DNA of 8,801 bases from Clostridiales bacterium (GCA_003483345.1 DMWH01000125.1:366-9166), one strand, 5' to 3'. Counted from the first letter of the stretch, positions 1-7,329 are shown. Notes: a model not told the origin generated them from the sequence alone. Program-made: numbers and translations.

Positions 1-122
1 GCCTTAAATTCGTCAAGCGGCGTATGAGCACGCAAATTTCGCTTAATCTGCAGACTGCCGGAAAACAGCATGATGAGCAAGCTAATTATTATGAATGTAA
101 GGATAAACCATGATTTTTTCAT
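1..122 (-). CDS. Partial membrane-anchored protein, N-terminus only (unrecognised)
   Basis: Forty codons are visible before the gene leaves the window. The start is an ATG at 122, preceded by GAGG seven bases upstream, with an in-frame TGA just before it. The protein begins MKKSW and then has a strongly hydrophobic stretch at about residues 5-21 (FILTFIIISLLIMLF), followed by a basic segment (KRNLRAH). This is a typical uncleaved signal anchor, or possibly a signal peptide, with the rest of the protein outside the cytoplasm. No catalytic motif lies in the visible part, so I assign no function. It follows the rlmD gene on the same strand after 198 bases and may have its own promoter or be the last gene of the same transcript. 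The start and anchor are well supported; identity is unknown. Confidence 0.6.
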   Translation of the reverse strand, partial: MKKSWFILTFIIISLLIMLFSGSLQIKRNLRAHTPLDEFK

Positions 123-320
123 ACTTAAACCTCAAATCATTTTTTGAGCATATATATTGTGCCGCAATCTATTCCGACAATTCAACCTACCACGCATCAA
201 TTTCAGCCACTCAACCTGCTGGAGTTACCGATTTAGATGTGGTCGATTTGTTCCCTCAAACGCAAAAACACACTTTAGGACGAAAAGTCAATTTAAATGT
301 AGTCTTAAAACCCAATAATA
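123..320. other. 198-base intergenic gap without a convincing gene
   Basis: This gap separates the end of rlmD from the start of the partial membrane protein, both on the minus strand. All three minus-strand frames are broken by several stops. On the plus strand a frame stays open from 110 to 433, but it overlaps the starts or ends of both flanking genes on the opposite strand, so I do not call it a gene. I see no intrinsic terminator for rlmD. A weak minus-strand promoter-like pair is present: TTGTCG, then TATATA 18 bases further on, between about 180 and 150. An imperfect direct repeat (16 bases, three purine transitions) lies at 229-244 and 289-304, exactly 60 bases apart. I recognised no riboswitch fold. 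Confidence 0.5.
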
Positions 321-1679
321 TCAAGGCTTTTCACGTGACATCAATACTACCGTCTCAACATGGACGGACCATGGGAATTGGTCTACAGGCTGTGCTTTTG
401 TTAGTTTGTATCCGCCATATTCCAACAATTTGACATCCCTTGCCAATGTTGATGGATTGCAGGAAACATATACAACTCTTTTTGGCGACATGTTGATTAT
501 AGTGTCGATTACTTCTTTTTCACAGCCTTTTCTTGGAGGGTCTACAATTATTATATCTGCTTTTATATTTTGCTTATATAGCCTAGGGAGTATTTCTTCT
601 GCTTTTCCTGCATAAAATTCCACATTTGATATATTGTTTTTCTTGGCATTTGCTCTTGCGTTTAAAATTGACTGCTCAACAACTTCAACTCCATATACAT
701 ATTTTGCTTTTTTTGCAGCCATTAAAGATATGGTTCCGATGCCGCAATAAATATCAAAACAAATACTGTCTTTATCAATATCTGCATATTCAATTGCTGT
801 TTGATAGAGCTTTTCCGTCTGAACGGGATTAATTTGAAAAAATGTTTCGGGTGATATGGTGAAAATTAAATCGTCAATAGTATCAATTATTGTACCTGAC
901 CCGTACAAAGTAATATTTTTTCTCCCCATTATTAAATTTGTGTTTTTATTGTTAATGTTTTGAATTATTGTTTTAATGTTTGATATAAGAGATAATTCAC
1001 TAACCAGTAGCTCTTTGTTTTTAAAGTTTTCGGTCCTTGTAACTATAATGAGCATTATTTCATTTTTTCGATTATTTCTGATTATAGTGTTTCTTATAAT
1101 TCCTTTTTTTGTTTTTTTATCATAAGCTTCAATGTTGTACTTTTCCATCAAGCTTTTAAAAGCTTTTACTGCTTCATCGGCAGCTTTGCTTTGTATTAAG
1201 CAGCCGTCAATATCAACGGTATTATATGTACCTTGTTCATAGGGACCTATATGAATTTCGCCCTCTATTTTTGCAACCGAGAATGCTGTTTTATTTCTGT
1301 ATCTAAATGGCTCCTTCATGCCAATGGTATTAGTTACAGCCTCTTCATCAAAATTTACCAGAGCCCTTCTAAATTCGTTGATTACTCTGTTTCGTTTGAA
1401 TTTTAACTGCTCCTTGTAATCCATATGCATGAGCTGACATCCTCCGCATTTTTGAAAATGCGGGCATGATGAATCGATTCTGAATTCCGAAGGCTTAATA
1501 ATGCTGATTATCTCTGCTAAGGCATAGTTTTTCTTTTTGTCTGTTATTTTTATTTTCACTATATCGCCTGTTATTGCACCGCTTATAAACACGACAAAAT
1601 TATTTATTTTAGCAATACCTTGGCCTGTGTGATTCATATCGATAATTTCAACTTCTCTGACTAATCCTGTTTCAAGCAT
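321..1679 (-). CDS. rlmD: 23S rRNA (uracil-5-)-methyltransferase, RlmD/RumA (RlmCD) family
   Basis: A 452-residue protein that methylates C5 of a uridine in 23S rRNA using S-adenosylmethionine. Residues 1-60 form a TRAM RNA-binding domain. Cys72, Cys78, Cys81 and Cys160 match the four cysteines that hold the 4Fe-4S cluster in RumA. The Rossmann methyltransferase part starts near 280 (FFQINPVQTEKLY), with the SAM loop DIYCGIGT at 309-316 and DPPRKG at 380-385. The nucleophile is Cys407 in YVSCNPSTLARD, and the general base is probably Glu442 in HVETV. I chose the ATG at 1679 because GGAG lies five bases upstream and the TRAM domain starts there. A longer open frame to 1775 only adds residues that overlap the preceding gene. 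It follows that gene by 11 bases, so co-transcription is likely. Whether it modifies U1939 only, or also U747 as Bacillus RlmCD does, cannot be told from sequence; TrmA-type tRNA activity is less likely because TrmA lacks the cluster. Confidence 0.92.
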   Translation of the reverse strand: MLETGLVREVEIIDMNHTGQGIAKINNFVVFISGAITGDIVKIKITDKKKNYALAEIISIIKPSEFRIDSSCPHFQKCGGCQLMHMDYKEQLKFKRNRVINEFRRALVNFDEEAVTNTIGMKEPFRYRNKTAFSVAKIEGEIHIGPYEQGTYNTVDIDGCLIQSKAADEAVKAFKSLMEKYNIEAYDKKTKKGIIRNTIIRNNRKNEIMLIIVTRTENFKNKELLVSELSLISNIKTIIQNINNKNTNLIMGRKNITLYGSGTIIDTIDDLIFTISPETFFQINPVQTEKLYQTAIEYADIDKDSICFDIYCGIGTISLMAAKKAKYVYGVEVVEQSILNARANAKKNNISNVEFYAGKAEEILPRLYKQNIKADIIIVDPPRKGCEKEVIDTIINMSPKRVVYVSCNPSTLARDVKLLEYGGYKLTKAQPVDQFPWSVHVETVVLMSREKP

Positions 1680-1690
1680 AATTTCTCCGG

Positions 1691-2176
1691 TTACTTTTTG
1701 GCATTGACTAATTCGATAGCTTCTTTGCCTGTCATATGGTCGATATCTATTGCAATAATGTGGGACCTTGTGCATTCTGTTACTATCTTATGTTTATCAT
1801 CTTTCGGCATATTTCCGGAATACTTTTCAACCAAAGCCTGAAAGGCTTCCTTCCACTCTTCGCCTTCCGCAATTCTTGCTTTTCCAAATACAATAACACT
1901 TCTAAAGTATGAAGTGAATTCTTCGCTTACTATTGTATCTTTATCTACTACCGCGAAGGATACCTTTGGATGTTTTTTTATAGCATCTATTTTATGCCCG
2001 TCCTTTGAAGAGTGAAAATAAATTTTATCGTTGTAATAAACATAATTTACAGGTACTGCATAAGGGTAATCGTCATCTCCTAAGCATGCCATCACCCCGC
2101 ATGTACCTCTGTCCATTACGGCATTCGTGTCTTCCATTGACAGTAATTGTTTGATTCTTCTCATTTCTCTGAACAT
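1691..2176 (-). CDS. Pyridoxamine 5'-phosphate oxidase-fold flavoprotein (NimA-like)
   Basis: A 161-residue cytoplasmic protein of the small split-barrel FMN-binding group (Pyridox_ox_2, the family that includes nitroimidazole reductases of the Nim type). The family pattern is clear: RRIKQLL near residue 6, GTCGVMACLGDDDYPYAVPV at 24-43, then YVYYNDKIYFHSS and GHKIDAIKK at 45-68, the stretch that binds the FMN phosphate in relatives. VSFAVV follows at 72-77. Length is normal for the group. The start ATG at 2176 has a very strong GGGAGG site. It sits 18 bases after the M55 peptidase gene and 11 bases before rlmD, so all three probably share a transcript. The natural substrate of most members is unknown; the similarity to NimA does not by itself prove nitroimidazole resistance. 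Family placement is sure, function is not. Confidence 0.87.
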   Translation of the reverse strand: MFREMRRIKQLLSMEDTNAVMDRGTCGVMACLGDDDYPYAVPVNYVYYNDKIYFHSSKDGHKIDAIKKHPKVSFAVVDKDTIVSEEFTSYFRSVIVFGKARIAEGEEWKEAFQALVEKYSGNMPKDDKHKIVTECTRSHIIAIDIDHMTGKEAIELVNAKK

Positions 2177-2194
2177 TTTTATCCTCCCTGATTT

Positions 2195-2989
2195 TTATAG
2201 AATAAACATCATTGTTGTTGAAAATTCATTTATATCCTTGGCCGTGTATTTAACCGTATAGGGTCCTGTTTGTGAAACTCCGGGAAAATATGATGCTTTT
2301 TTTGCTTTGAAATGCTCCCTGTAGTTGATTTCAACTTCAAATTTGTCCGGAATCTCAATCTTGCACGCCGAAGTATGCTTGAGAGCTTTTTTGACTCCTT
2401 CCCTTATCAATTCGCAGGATAATTCAGGATTGATACTTATTGAAGCTCCTCCGACTCCCTCTTTAACCGCAAGGGTTTCTATTCCTTTATTAAATTTTTT
2501 TGCTGTTTCGCAAAGCATTTTATCCCCGCTTAAGAACACCACCGGTACGCCGTATTTTGCCGCTAAATATGAATTAATAACAAATTCGGAAGCTATTTCA
2601 CCATTAATCTTTATATAATTGTTGCTTAAGCTCATTGTATGAGACAGCGGATTTCCGTCATAACCTGCCCCTGAATGATAGCCGATAAATATAGCTGCAT
2701 CAAATGTTTCATCTAACCCCGCGACCATTGATTCGGGCGTATTTGTCCAGCCCCGGCTTATTTTTGCACATTTTGGAATTTTGGTAAAATCTATATTTCT
2801 TGCCGAGTCATGTGCATCCTTTATCAATATTTCTTTAACTCCCATTGTTATTGCACCTTCGCATGCAGCTAATGTTTCCTTGGTCATTTGTTCTGCACAT
2901 AATCTGTGCTCTTGATTCCCAAGATTTGTTTCATTCCATGAGGTTACCCCGGTGATTCCTTCTATATCCACACTTAAAAATACTTTCAT
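2195..2989 (-). CDS. M55 family D-aminopeptidase (DppA-like)
   Basis: A 264-residue zinc peptidase related to Bacillus subtilis DppA, which removes N-terminal D-amino acids and acts on D-Ala-D-Ala and longer D-Ala peptides as a self-compartmentalised ring. The signature SVDIEG at residues 6-11 supplies Asp8 and Glu10. His60 lies in KDAHDSAR, His105 in GYHSGAG, His117 in LSHTMS (the position of the catalytic His115 in DppA) and Glu135 in EIASEF. All are close to the numbered residues of DppA, so the enzyme should be active. No signal peptide is seen, which fits a cytosolic enzyme. AGGAGG lies just before the ATG. The M20D hydrolase gene ends 43 bases upstream and an LD-carboxypeptidase gene lies beyond it, so a role in using D-amino-acid peptides from cell-wall turnover is a reasonable inference. 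No dipeptide transporter genes accompany it here, unlike the Bacillus dpp operon. Confidence 0.92.
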   Translation of the reverse strand: MKVFLSVDIEGITGVTSWNETNLGNQEHRLCAEQMTKETLAACEGAITMGVKEILIKDAHDSARNIDFTKIPKCAKISRGWTNTPESMVAGLDETFDAAIFIGYHSGAGYDGNPLSHTMSLSNNYIKINGEIASEFVINSYLAAKYGVPVVFLSGDKMLCETAKKFNKGIETLAVKEGVGGASISINPELSCELIREGVKKALKHTSACKIEIPDKFEVEINYREHFKAKKASYFPGVSQTGPYTVKYTAKDINEFSTTMMFIL

Positions 2990-3032
2990 TTCTCCCTCCT
3001 GTTTTTAATGAGATACTTCAATTCGTTCTGAA

Positions 3033-4226
3033 TTACATGTTCTCATGCCTCTTCAGCAAAGTCATTACATTTTCCACCTGCAGCCTTACCCCTACCTTTA
3101 AACATTCTTCATCAATATCAAAGTGCTCTGTATGGATAGGCGATGTTATTCCCTTTGCAGGATTACCGCATCCCAGGTGGAAGAAAGCACCCTTTGCAAC
3201 ATCCATAAAATATGAAAAATCTTCTGCTCCAAGGCTTGGAAATTCTTTAAATTCAACATTTTCTTTTCCCAGAAGCTTTATTGCATTTTCCTTAATAATA
3301 TCAACCACTTCATTATTATTAATCAAAGCTTTATATCCTTCGCAAAATGTTGTAAGCCCTTCTCCGCCAAAAGCTCTAGCTGTATTTTTTACAATACTTG
3401 AAATTCTATCCTTGGTATACTGTCTTGTTTCATCATCTAAGGTTCTCAGTGTACCGGTAATTTTGACTTCGTCGGCAATTATATTATCCTTAACACCGCC
3501 TGAAATTCTGCCGAGTGATATTGCTACCGGATTTAAAGGAGAAGTATTTCTGCTTACTATTGACTGCAGTGCAGTTATTACATGTCCTGCCATTACTATA
3601 GCATCTATTCCCTTGTCAGGATATGCTGCGTGAGCAGCTTTTCCCTTCAATACTATATTGATGGAATCTGTGGATGCATTGAGCTTGCCGTATTTAAGTT
3701 CAACCTTTCCCGCATTTAAATAAGGCTGGACATGGAGTCCCAAAACATAATCAACCTTTGGCTCTTCCATGCAACCTTCACGAATCATTCTTTCTGCACC
3801 GCCTATTGTTTCTTCCGCCGGCTGAAAAAATATTTTGACATTCCCGTTAATAGAGTCTTCGGAATCAGCCAATTCCTTAATTATTTTAGCTGTCCCAAGC
3901 ACTATTGCCGCATGAGCGTCGTGACCGCATGCATGCATCACACCGGGAGTTAAAGAGCGATATGGCACGTCATTTTCTTCATGTATGGGCAGTGCATCAA
4001 TATCTCCTCTTATTCCAACGGTTTTTCCCTTGTTTTTTCCTCTTATTATCCCTACTACACCTGTTTCTGCACAAGTATAATTTTCTATTCCCCACTTATT
4101 CAAGTATTCACGAATTTTCCTCTGTGTTCTGAACTCATATTGGCTAAGTTCCGGATGCATATGAAAGTCCCTGCGTATTTGCACCAATTCATCAAATATT
4201 TCATCAATTCTTTTATAAATATCCAT
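3033..4226 (-). CDS. M20D family amidohydrolase (N-acyl amino acid / hippurate hydrolase type)
   Basis: A 397-residue cytosolic metalloenzyme that hydrolyses amide bonds of N-acylated amino acids or related small peptides. The catalytic domain shows HMHPELS at 22-28, GDIDALPIHE at 74-83, MHACGHDAH at 97-105 and QPAEE at 135-139. GLHVQP lies at 163-168 and SPIHTEHFDIDE near the C-terminus. Expected metal ligands are Cys100, His102, Glu139, His165 and His365, with Glu138 as general base. The lid or dimerisation domain spans about 180-300 (HAAYPDKGIDAI at 199-210). All key residues are present. The ATG at 4226 has AAGGAG eight bases or fewer upstream. Relatives include HipO, aminoacylases, IAA-amino acid hydrolases and N-acetyl-diaminopimelate deacetylase, and sequence alone does not separate them. 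Between an LD-carboxypeptidase and a DppA-like peptidase, a substrate derived from murein peptides or diaminopimelate is plausible but unproven. Confidence 0.9.
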   Translation of the reverse strand: MDIYKRIDEIFDELVQIRRDFHMHPELSQYEFRTQRKIREYLNKWGIENYTCAETGVVGIIRGKNKGKTVGIRGDIDALPIHEENDVPYRSLTPGVMHACGHDAHAAIVLGTAKIIKELADSEDSINGNVKIFFQPAEETIGGAERMIREGCMEEPKVDYVLGLHVQPYLNAGKVELKYGKLNASTDSINIVLKGKAAHAAYPDKGIDAIVMAGHVITALQSIVSRNTSPLNPVAISLGRISGGVKDNIIADEVKITGTLRTLDDETRQYTKDRISSIVKNTARAFGGEGLTTFCEGYKALINNNEVVDIIKENAIKLLGKENVEFKEFPSLGAEDFSYFMDVAKGAFFHLGCGNPAKGITSPIHTEHFDIDEECLKVGVRLQVENVMTLLKRHENM

Positions 4227-4262
4227 ATTGACTCCTTAATTTCTTTTTAAAATATACTATTC

Positions 4263-4317
4263 GGGGACATTCCTCCTACCGGCAGAGACTTTTCCTTATA
4301 TAGGGAGGTGTGTCTCC
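4263..4317. repeat. REP/MITE-like palindrome in the operon gap
   Basis: The 102-base gap between the carboxypeptidase and amidohydrolase genes is filled by an imperfect inverted repeat. The left arm at 4263-4276 (GGGGACATTCCTCC) pairs with the right arm at 4304-4317 (GGAGGTGTGTCTCC): 11 Watson-Crick pairs, two G-T pairs and one T-T mismatch, extendable by another G-T pair, around a loop of about 25 bases. Pairing is better in plus-strand RNA. In the minus-strand operon transcript the two G-T pairs become C-A mismatches. Arms beginning GGGGAC are common in short dispersed palindromes of Clostridia, so I read this as a REP-like or MITE-like unit, but only one copy is in the window. No run of T follows on the minus strand, so it is not a simple terminator. 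Confidence 0.6.
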
Positions 4318-4328
4318 ATACTCTTATA

Positions 4329-5297
4329 TTACTGATTTGCTGATGTTCCGCTTTCCAAAAATTCTACTTGTTTCAATTCTGCATCTATGTAAACAGTTGT
4401 CCCTAAAGCTATTGTAGGCTGAGGAAAATTATGTCCTGCCTTAAAATTATAAATTATAGGTTTGTTATATTTAACTAAGGTGTTTTCCACAACTTCTTCC
4501 AGAGTAAGGTCCAACCCTCCTTCGTAGGGTTTCTTTTCTCTTTCGCATTTTATAAAGGTTCCCAGTATTATTCCTGCACACTCATTAAACTTTCCTGCCA
4601 ATGCCAGTGTTGTAAGCATTCTGTCCAATTTGTAAACAGGCTCTCCTATTTCTTCAATGAAAAGTATTTTTCCCTTTGTGTCAATTTCATATTTTGAGCC
4701 TAAGGTAGCAGTTAAAAGCGTCAGATTCCCTCCGGCTAATTTTCCCTTAGCCTTGCCTGTATTTAAACTTTTTAATTCTTCATTGTTTGGATTTTTGTGC
4801 AAACCTATGGGAATATCGGTAAAAATATTTTTTACCAGGCTTTCACAGGAATAAACATCAAATTCAACTTTATCATTTTTAACGTTTGCAAATCTTGTAG
4901 CAGCCATAGGACCATGAAAAGTAACCATATTGCATATTTGATTAAAAGCTGTATGGAGAGCTGTAATGTCGCTGAATCCTACAAAAATCTTGGGGTTTGA
5001 TGCTATCGTTTCGTAATCTAACAAATCCAGTATTCGAGTAGCTCCATAACCTCCTCTTAAACAAATTATGCCTTTAATAGTATCATCTTTAAAGGCATCG
5101 TTTACATCTTTCGCCCTTTCTTCATCTGATGCAGAAAGGTGTCCGTAATTTGTGTAACAGGTTGGAAACATTACAGGCTCTAATCCTAAGGCCCTAATTT
5201 TCTTTTCTCCGTTTTTTACGGATTTCAAATCAGTCGCTGAGGAAGGAGCTATTACTGCAACTTTATCACCGGTTTTTAATGGTTTTGGTTTTATCAT
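4329..5297 (-). CDS. S66 family LD-carboxypeptidase (LdcA/MccF-like)
   Basis: A 322-residue serine peptidase that removes the terminal D-Ala from murein tetrapeptides in the cytoplasm, a step of peptidoglycan recycling. It opens with KPKPLKTGDKVAVIAPSS, the usual family start. CLRGGYGATRIL at 79-90 is the conserved glycine loop. The nucleophile is Ser109 in VGFSDIT, followed by the HGPM motif at 128-131. The triad is completed by Glu215 in LFIEEIGEPVYKLDRML and His289 in KAGHNFPQP. No signal peptide is present. The start ATG at 5297 follows a run of six G, an unusual but usable ribosome binding site, 17 bases after the second LCP gene. A close relative, MccF, hydrolyses the antibiotic microcin C7, so self-immunity is an alternative. 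The neighbourhood of cell-wall genes favours the LD-carboxypeptidase role, as does YkfA beside DppA in Bacillus. Confidence 0.92.
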   Translation of the reverse strand: MIKPKPLKTGDKVAVIAPSSATDLKSVKNGEKKIRALGLEPVMFPTCYTNYGHLSASDEERAKDVNDAFKDDTIKGIICLRGGYGATRILDLLDYETIASNPKIFVGFSDITALHTAFNQICNMVTFHGPMAATRFANVKNDKVEFDVYSCESLVKNIFTDIPIGLHKNPNNEELKSLNTGKAKGKLAGGNLTLLTATLGSKYEIDTKGKILFIEEIGEPVYKLDRMLTTLALAGKFNECAGIILGTFIKCEREKKPYEGGLDLTLEEVVENTLVKYNKPIIYNFKAGHNFPQPTIALGTTVYIDAELKQVEFLESGTSANQ

Positions 5298-5314
5298 TTA
5301 AATACCCCCCTGTG

Positions 5315-6322
5315 TTACTCAGAAGCATGAGCTACATTTTCTTCCTCTGCACTTGCAGATAGCGGTACATCATATAAATCGTATACAACCTTGGTTATTT
5401 CCTGACCGTCCGGTATATAGAAAGATAAGGGCGGATTACTGCCTAATATTTTTGGATTGCCCGGCAAAATTTGTGTCGTAAGGTTGTCTGTTGAAAATCC
5501 GATTGCATCCTTTGCAAGCCCCAATAATTCCGTTAAAGTGAAATTTGTTTCGACATGAGGATAAACAGCGCTTATTACATTTGGAAGCCTTAGGCTCAGT
5601 GATTTTTTAATTGCTGATTTAATAAATTGCTGCTGCATTTCCACTCTTCCCACATCTCCGTTCGGGAAAGAAGGATAGCCCGGGTCCCCTGTTCTGAACC
5701 TCAGAAGTTCCATTGCCTTATCGCCGTATATAATTTGCGGTCCCGGTTTTATATCTATATATAGAGGCGGTTTGTCATATATATCCGTATATTTCATATG
5801 TATGGGTACATTTACTTCAACACCGCCGATAGCATCTACAGCTGCTCTTACACCGTTATAATTAACGGCAACATATTTGTCTACGGAAATGCCTGTTATT
5901 TCTTCCACAGCTTTCAATAAAGCTTTATATCCATCATCTTCGCTGCCGTAGACAGCATTTATTTTTTGCATTTCAGAATATTTTGCATATGCATCTCTTT
6001 TATAATAAGTATCTCTCGGTATCGATATTATGTTTGCTTCTTTGGTTTTCCTGTCAAAGCTTCCAAGCATTATCGTGTCTGACCTTGCTCCTTCAAATCC
6101 TATCAGCAAAGCATTTATGCGATTACTGTCACGCATTGCTTTTTCCAAGGGTGTTAAATTTTCATCTTCTTCATCGATTGCAATGGGTTCTTCATCCTCC
6201 GGCAGTTTTTGAGTTATTCCTTCAGGAGACATGAATTTTGCATACGTAAAAATACCTGTGGTTATCACAGTCGAAAATATTATTAAGGATATGAGAAATA
6301 CTTTAATAAAATGTTGTTTCAT
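5315..6322 (-). CDS. LytR-CpsA-Psr (LCP) family cell-wall ligase, second copy
   Basis: A 335-residue membrane protein with one anchor (about residues 6-28) and an extracellular LCP domain. LCP enzymes move undecaprenyl-linked teichoic acids or capsular glycans onto peptidoglycan. An acidic linker (EDEEPIAIDEEDE, 42-54) follows the anchor. The domain runs from about 69, with RSDT at 80-83, SIPRDT at 100-105, KIN at 120-122, GGVEVNVP at 166-173, GR at 225-226 and QQQF at 230-233. These include the Asp and Arg residues that bind the polyprenyl pyrophosphate and metal in TagT. Compared with the upstream paralogue it has a longer linker and an acidic C-terminal tail (SASAEEENVAHASE, 322-335). It starts 35 bases after that gene. 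The ATG at 6322 has AGGCGG seven bases upstream, but this site lies inside a small hairpin. The glycopolymer it attaches cannot be read from sequence; some LCP proteins were first described as transcriptional attenuators (LytR). Confidence 0.93.
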   Translation of the reverse strand: MKQHFIKVFLISLIIFSTVITTGIFTYAKFMSPEGITQKLPEDEEPIAIDEEDENLTPLEKAMRDSNRINALLIGFEGARSDTIMLGSFDRKTKEANIISIPRDTYYKRDAYAKYSEMQKINAVYGSEDDGYKALLKAVEEITGISVDKYVAVNYNGVRAAVDAIGGVEVNVPIHMKYTDIYDKPPLYIDIKPGPQIIYGDKAMELLRFRTGDPGYPSFPNGDVGRVEMQQQFIKSAIKKSLSLRLPNVISAVYPHVETNFTLTELLGLAKDAIGFSTDNLTTQILPGNPKILGSNPPLSFYIPDGQEITKVVYDLYDVPLSASAEEENVAHASE

Positions 6323-6341
6323 AAAAAAACCGCCTTTCGGT
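6323..6341 (-). promoter_or_regulatory. Small hairpin over the ribosome binding site of the second LCP gene
   Basis: On the minus strand ACCG (6341-6338) and CGGT (6332-6329) can pair around the loop AAAGG, and seven T follow directly (6329-6323) before the ATG at 6322. The Shine-Dalgarno AGGCGG (6335-6330) is split between loop and 3' arm, so folding would hide it. The shape also resembles a minimal terminator. A stem of four pairs is weak, so the effect may be slight. Confidence 0.35.
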
Positions 6342-6357
6342 ATTATGCAAGTATGTT

Positions 6358-7299
6358 TTAATTTAATCCGTATAGTGAATAAACTAAATTCTTTATACCT
6401 TCTTCATCCGGTATGTAAAAGGATAATCCTTCCAAGGGTGTTTCCATGCCGGGCAATATATGTGTATTAATTTTATCGGTAGAAAATCCGACCAAATCGC
6501 CTGCCAAGTACAGCAAATCCGAAACATTAATGTTTGTTTCAATGTGAGAATAAGCTTCTTTTATCACAGCGGGCAGTTGAAAACCCAAAGTTTTTTTAAC
6601 GGCAGATTTAATAAATTGCTGTTGTGCTTCTATTCTCCCCAAATCCTGGTTGTCATATCCCTTTCTGTATCTTAAAAATTTTAAAGACTGCTCCCCGTTA
6701 AGAAGCTGCACACCTTCAGGAATATCTATATATAAGGGAGGATCATCGTAGGGGTCGGTATATTCCATATGAAAGGGGACATTCACCTCAACTCCTCCAA
6801 TCATATCAACGCATGCAATTACTCCCTCATAATCAATAACCACATACTTTTCAATCGGAATTCCCAACAGTTCCTGAACTCTTAACGCAAGTCCTTCAAT
6901 CCCTTCATGAGAATATATTGCATTAATTTTTTTTAATTCGGCATTATCATCTGCATTTCTTGGAAGATATGTATCTCTTGGCAATGAAATCAAGTCAGCT
7001 GTTTTACTCTCCATATCGTAACTTAGAGCTATTATTGTATCTGTTCTTTGATTTTCCAGTCCTGCCAAAAGAATATTGAATCTTTTCATATTAGACGCAG
7101 CTTTTCCTATCGAAGTTCCATAATCAAAGGAACTCGATTCATAGAAAGAAACCTCGCTCTTCTCATCATTTACAAATTTGATTTTCCCTATCACAATATC
7201 CTTATCGACCAGAAAAATATACCCTAATGCAGTAACACTCAATATTATGGCAATAAGTAAAAAAGACGCAAAAAATACCTTTAAAAAATGTTTAATCAT
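6358..7299 (-). CDS. LytR-CpsA-Psr (LCP) family cell-wall ligase, first copy
   Basis: A 313-residue single-pass membrane protein with an anchor at about residues 7-30 and an extracellular LCP domain from about 73. Conserved motifs are RTDT at 85-88, SLPRDT at 105-110, KIN at 124-126, GGVEVNVP at 168-175, GR at 221-222 and QQQF at 226-229. The stretch YTDPYDDPPLYIDI at 180-193 has a close counterpart in the next gene (YTDIYDKPPLYIDI), and the two proteins align along the whole domain, so they arose by duplication. The family joins lipid-linked glycopolymers to peptidoglycan on the outer face of the membrane. The start ATG at 7299 has AAGGTGAG just upstream. It is the first gene of the minus-strand run, about 24 bases below the predicted transcription start of a near-consensus promoter. 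The exact polymer is unknown, since no teichoic acid or capsule synthesis gene is in view. Confidence 0.93.
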   Translation of the reverse strand: MIKHFLKVFFASFLLIAIILSVTALGYIFLVDKDIVIGKIKFVNDEKSEVSFYESSSFDYGTSIGKAASNMKRFNILLAGLENQRTDTIIALSYDMESKTADLISLPRDTYLPRNADDNAELKKINAIYSHEGIEGLALRVQELLGIPIEKYVVIDYEGVIACVDMIGGVEVNVPFHMEYTDPYDDPPLYIDIPEGVQLLNGEQSLKFLRYRKGYDNQDLGRIEAQQQFIKSAVKKTLGFQLPAVIKEAYSHIETNINVSDLLYLAGDLVGFSTDKINTHILPGMETPLEGLSFYIPDEEGIKNLVYSLYGLN

Positions 7300-7329
7300 G
7301 TCTCACCTTTATAAAATCATCGCTAAATA

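Noticed and set aside
123..320. Riboswitch or T-box leader before the partial membrane protein gene
   Set aside because: No conserved core, T-box sequence or terminator/antiterminator pair could be found by eye. The only pairing seen was a five-base stem (ACTTT/AAAGT).
1680..1775. N-terminal extension of the RlmD frame by 32 residues
   Set aside because: It overlaps the coding end of the flavoprotein gene, has no ribosome binding site and adds no domain. The ATG at 1679 has GGAG at good spacing and begins the TRAM domain.
3037..3633. Long plus-strand open frame of 198 codons
   Set aside because: It lies wholly antisense within the M20D hydrolase gene, whose active-site motifs are all intact. 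It has no family signature, so it is a shadow.
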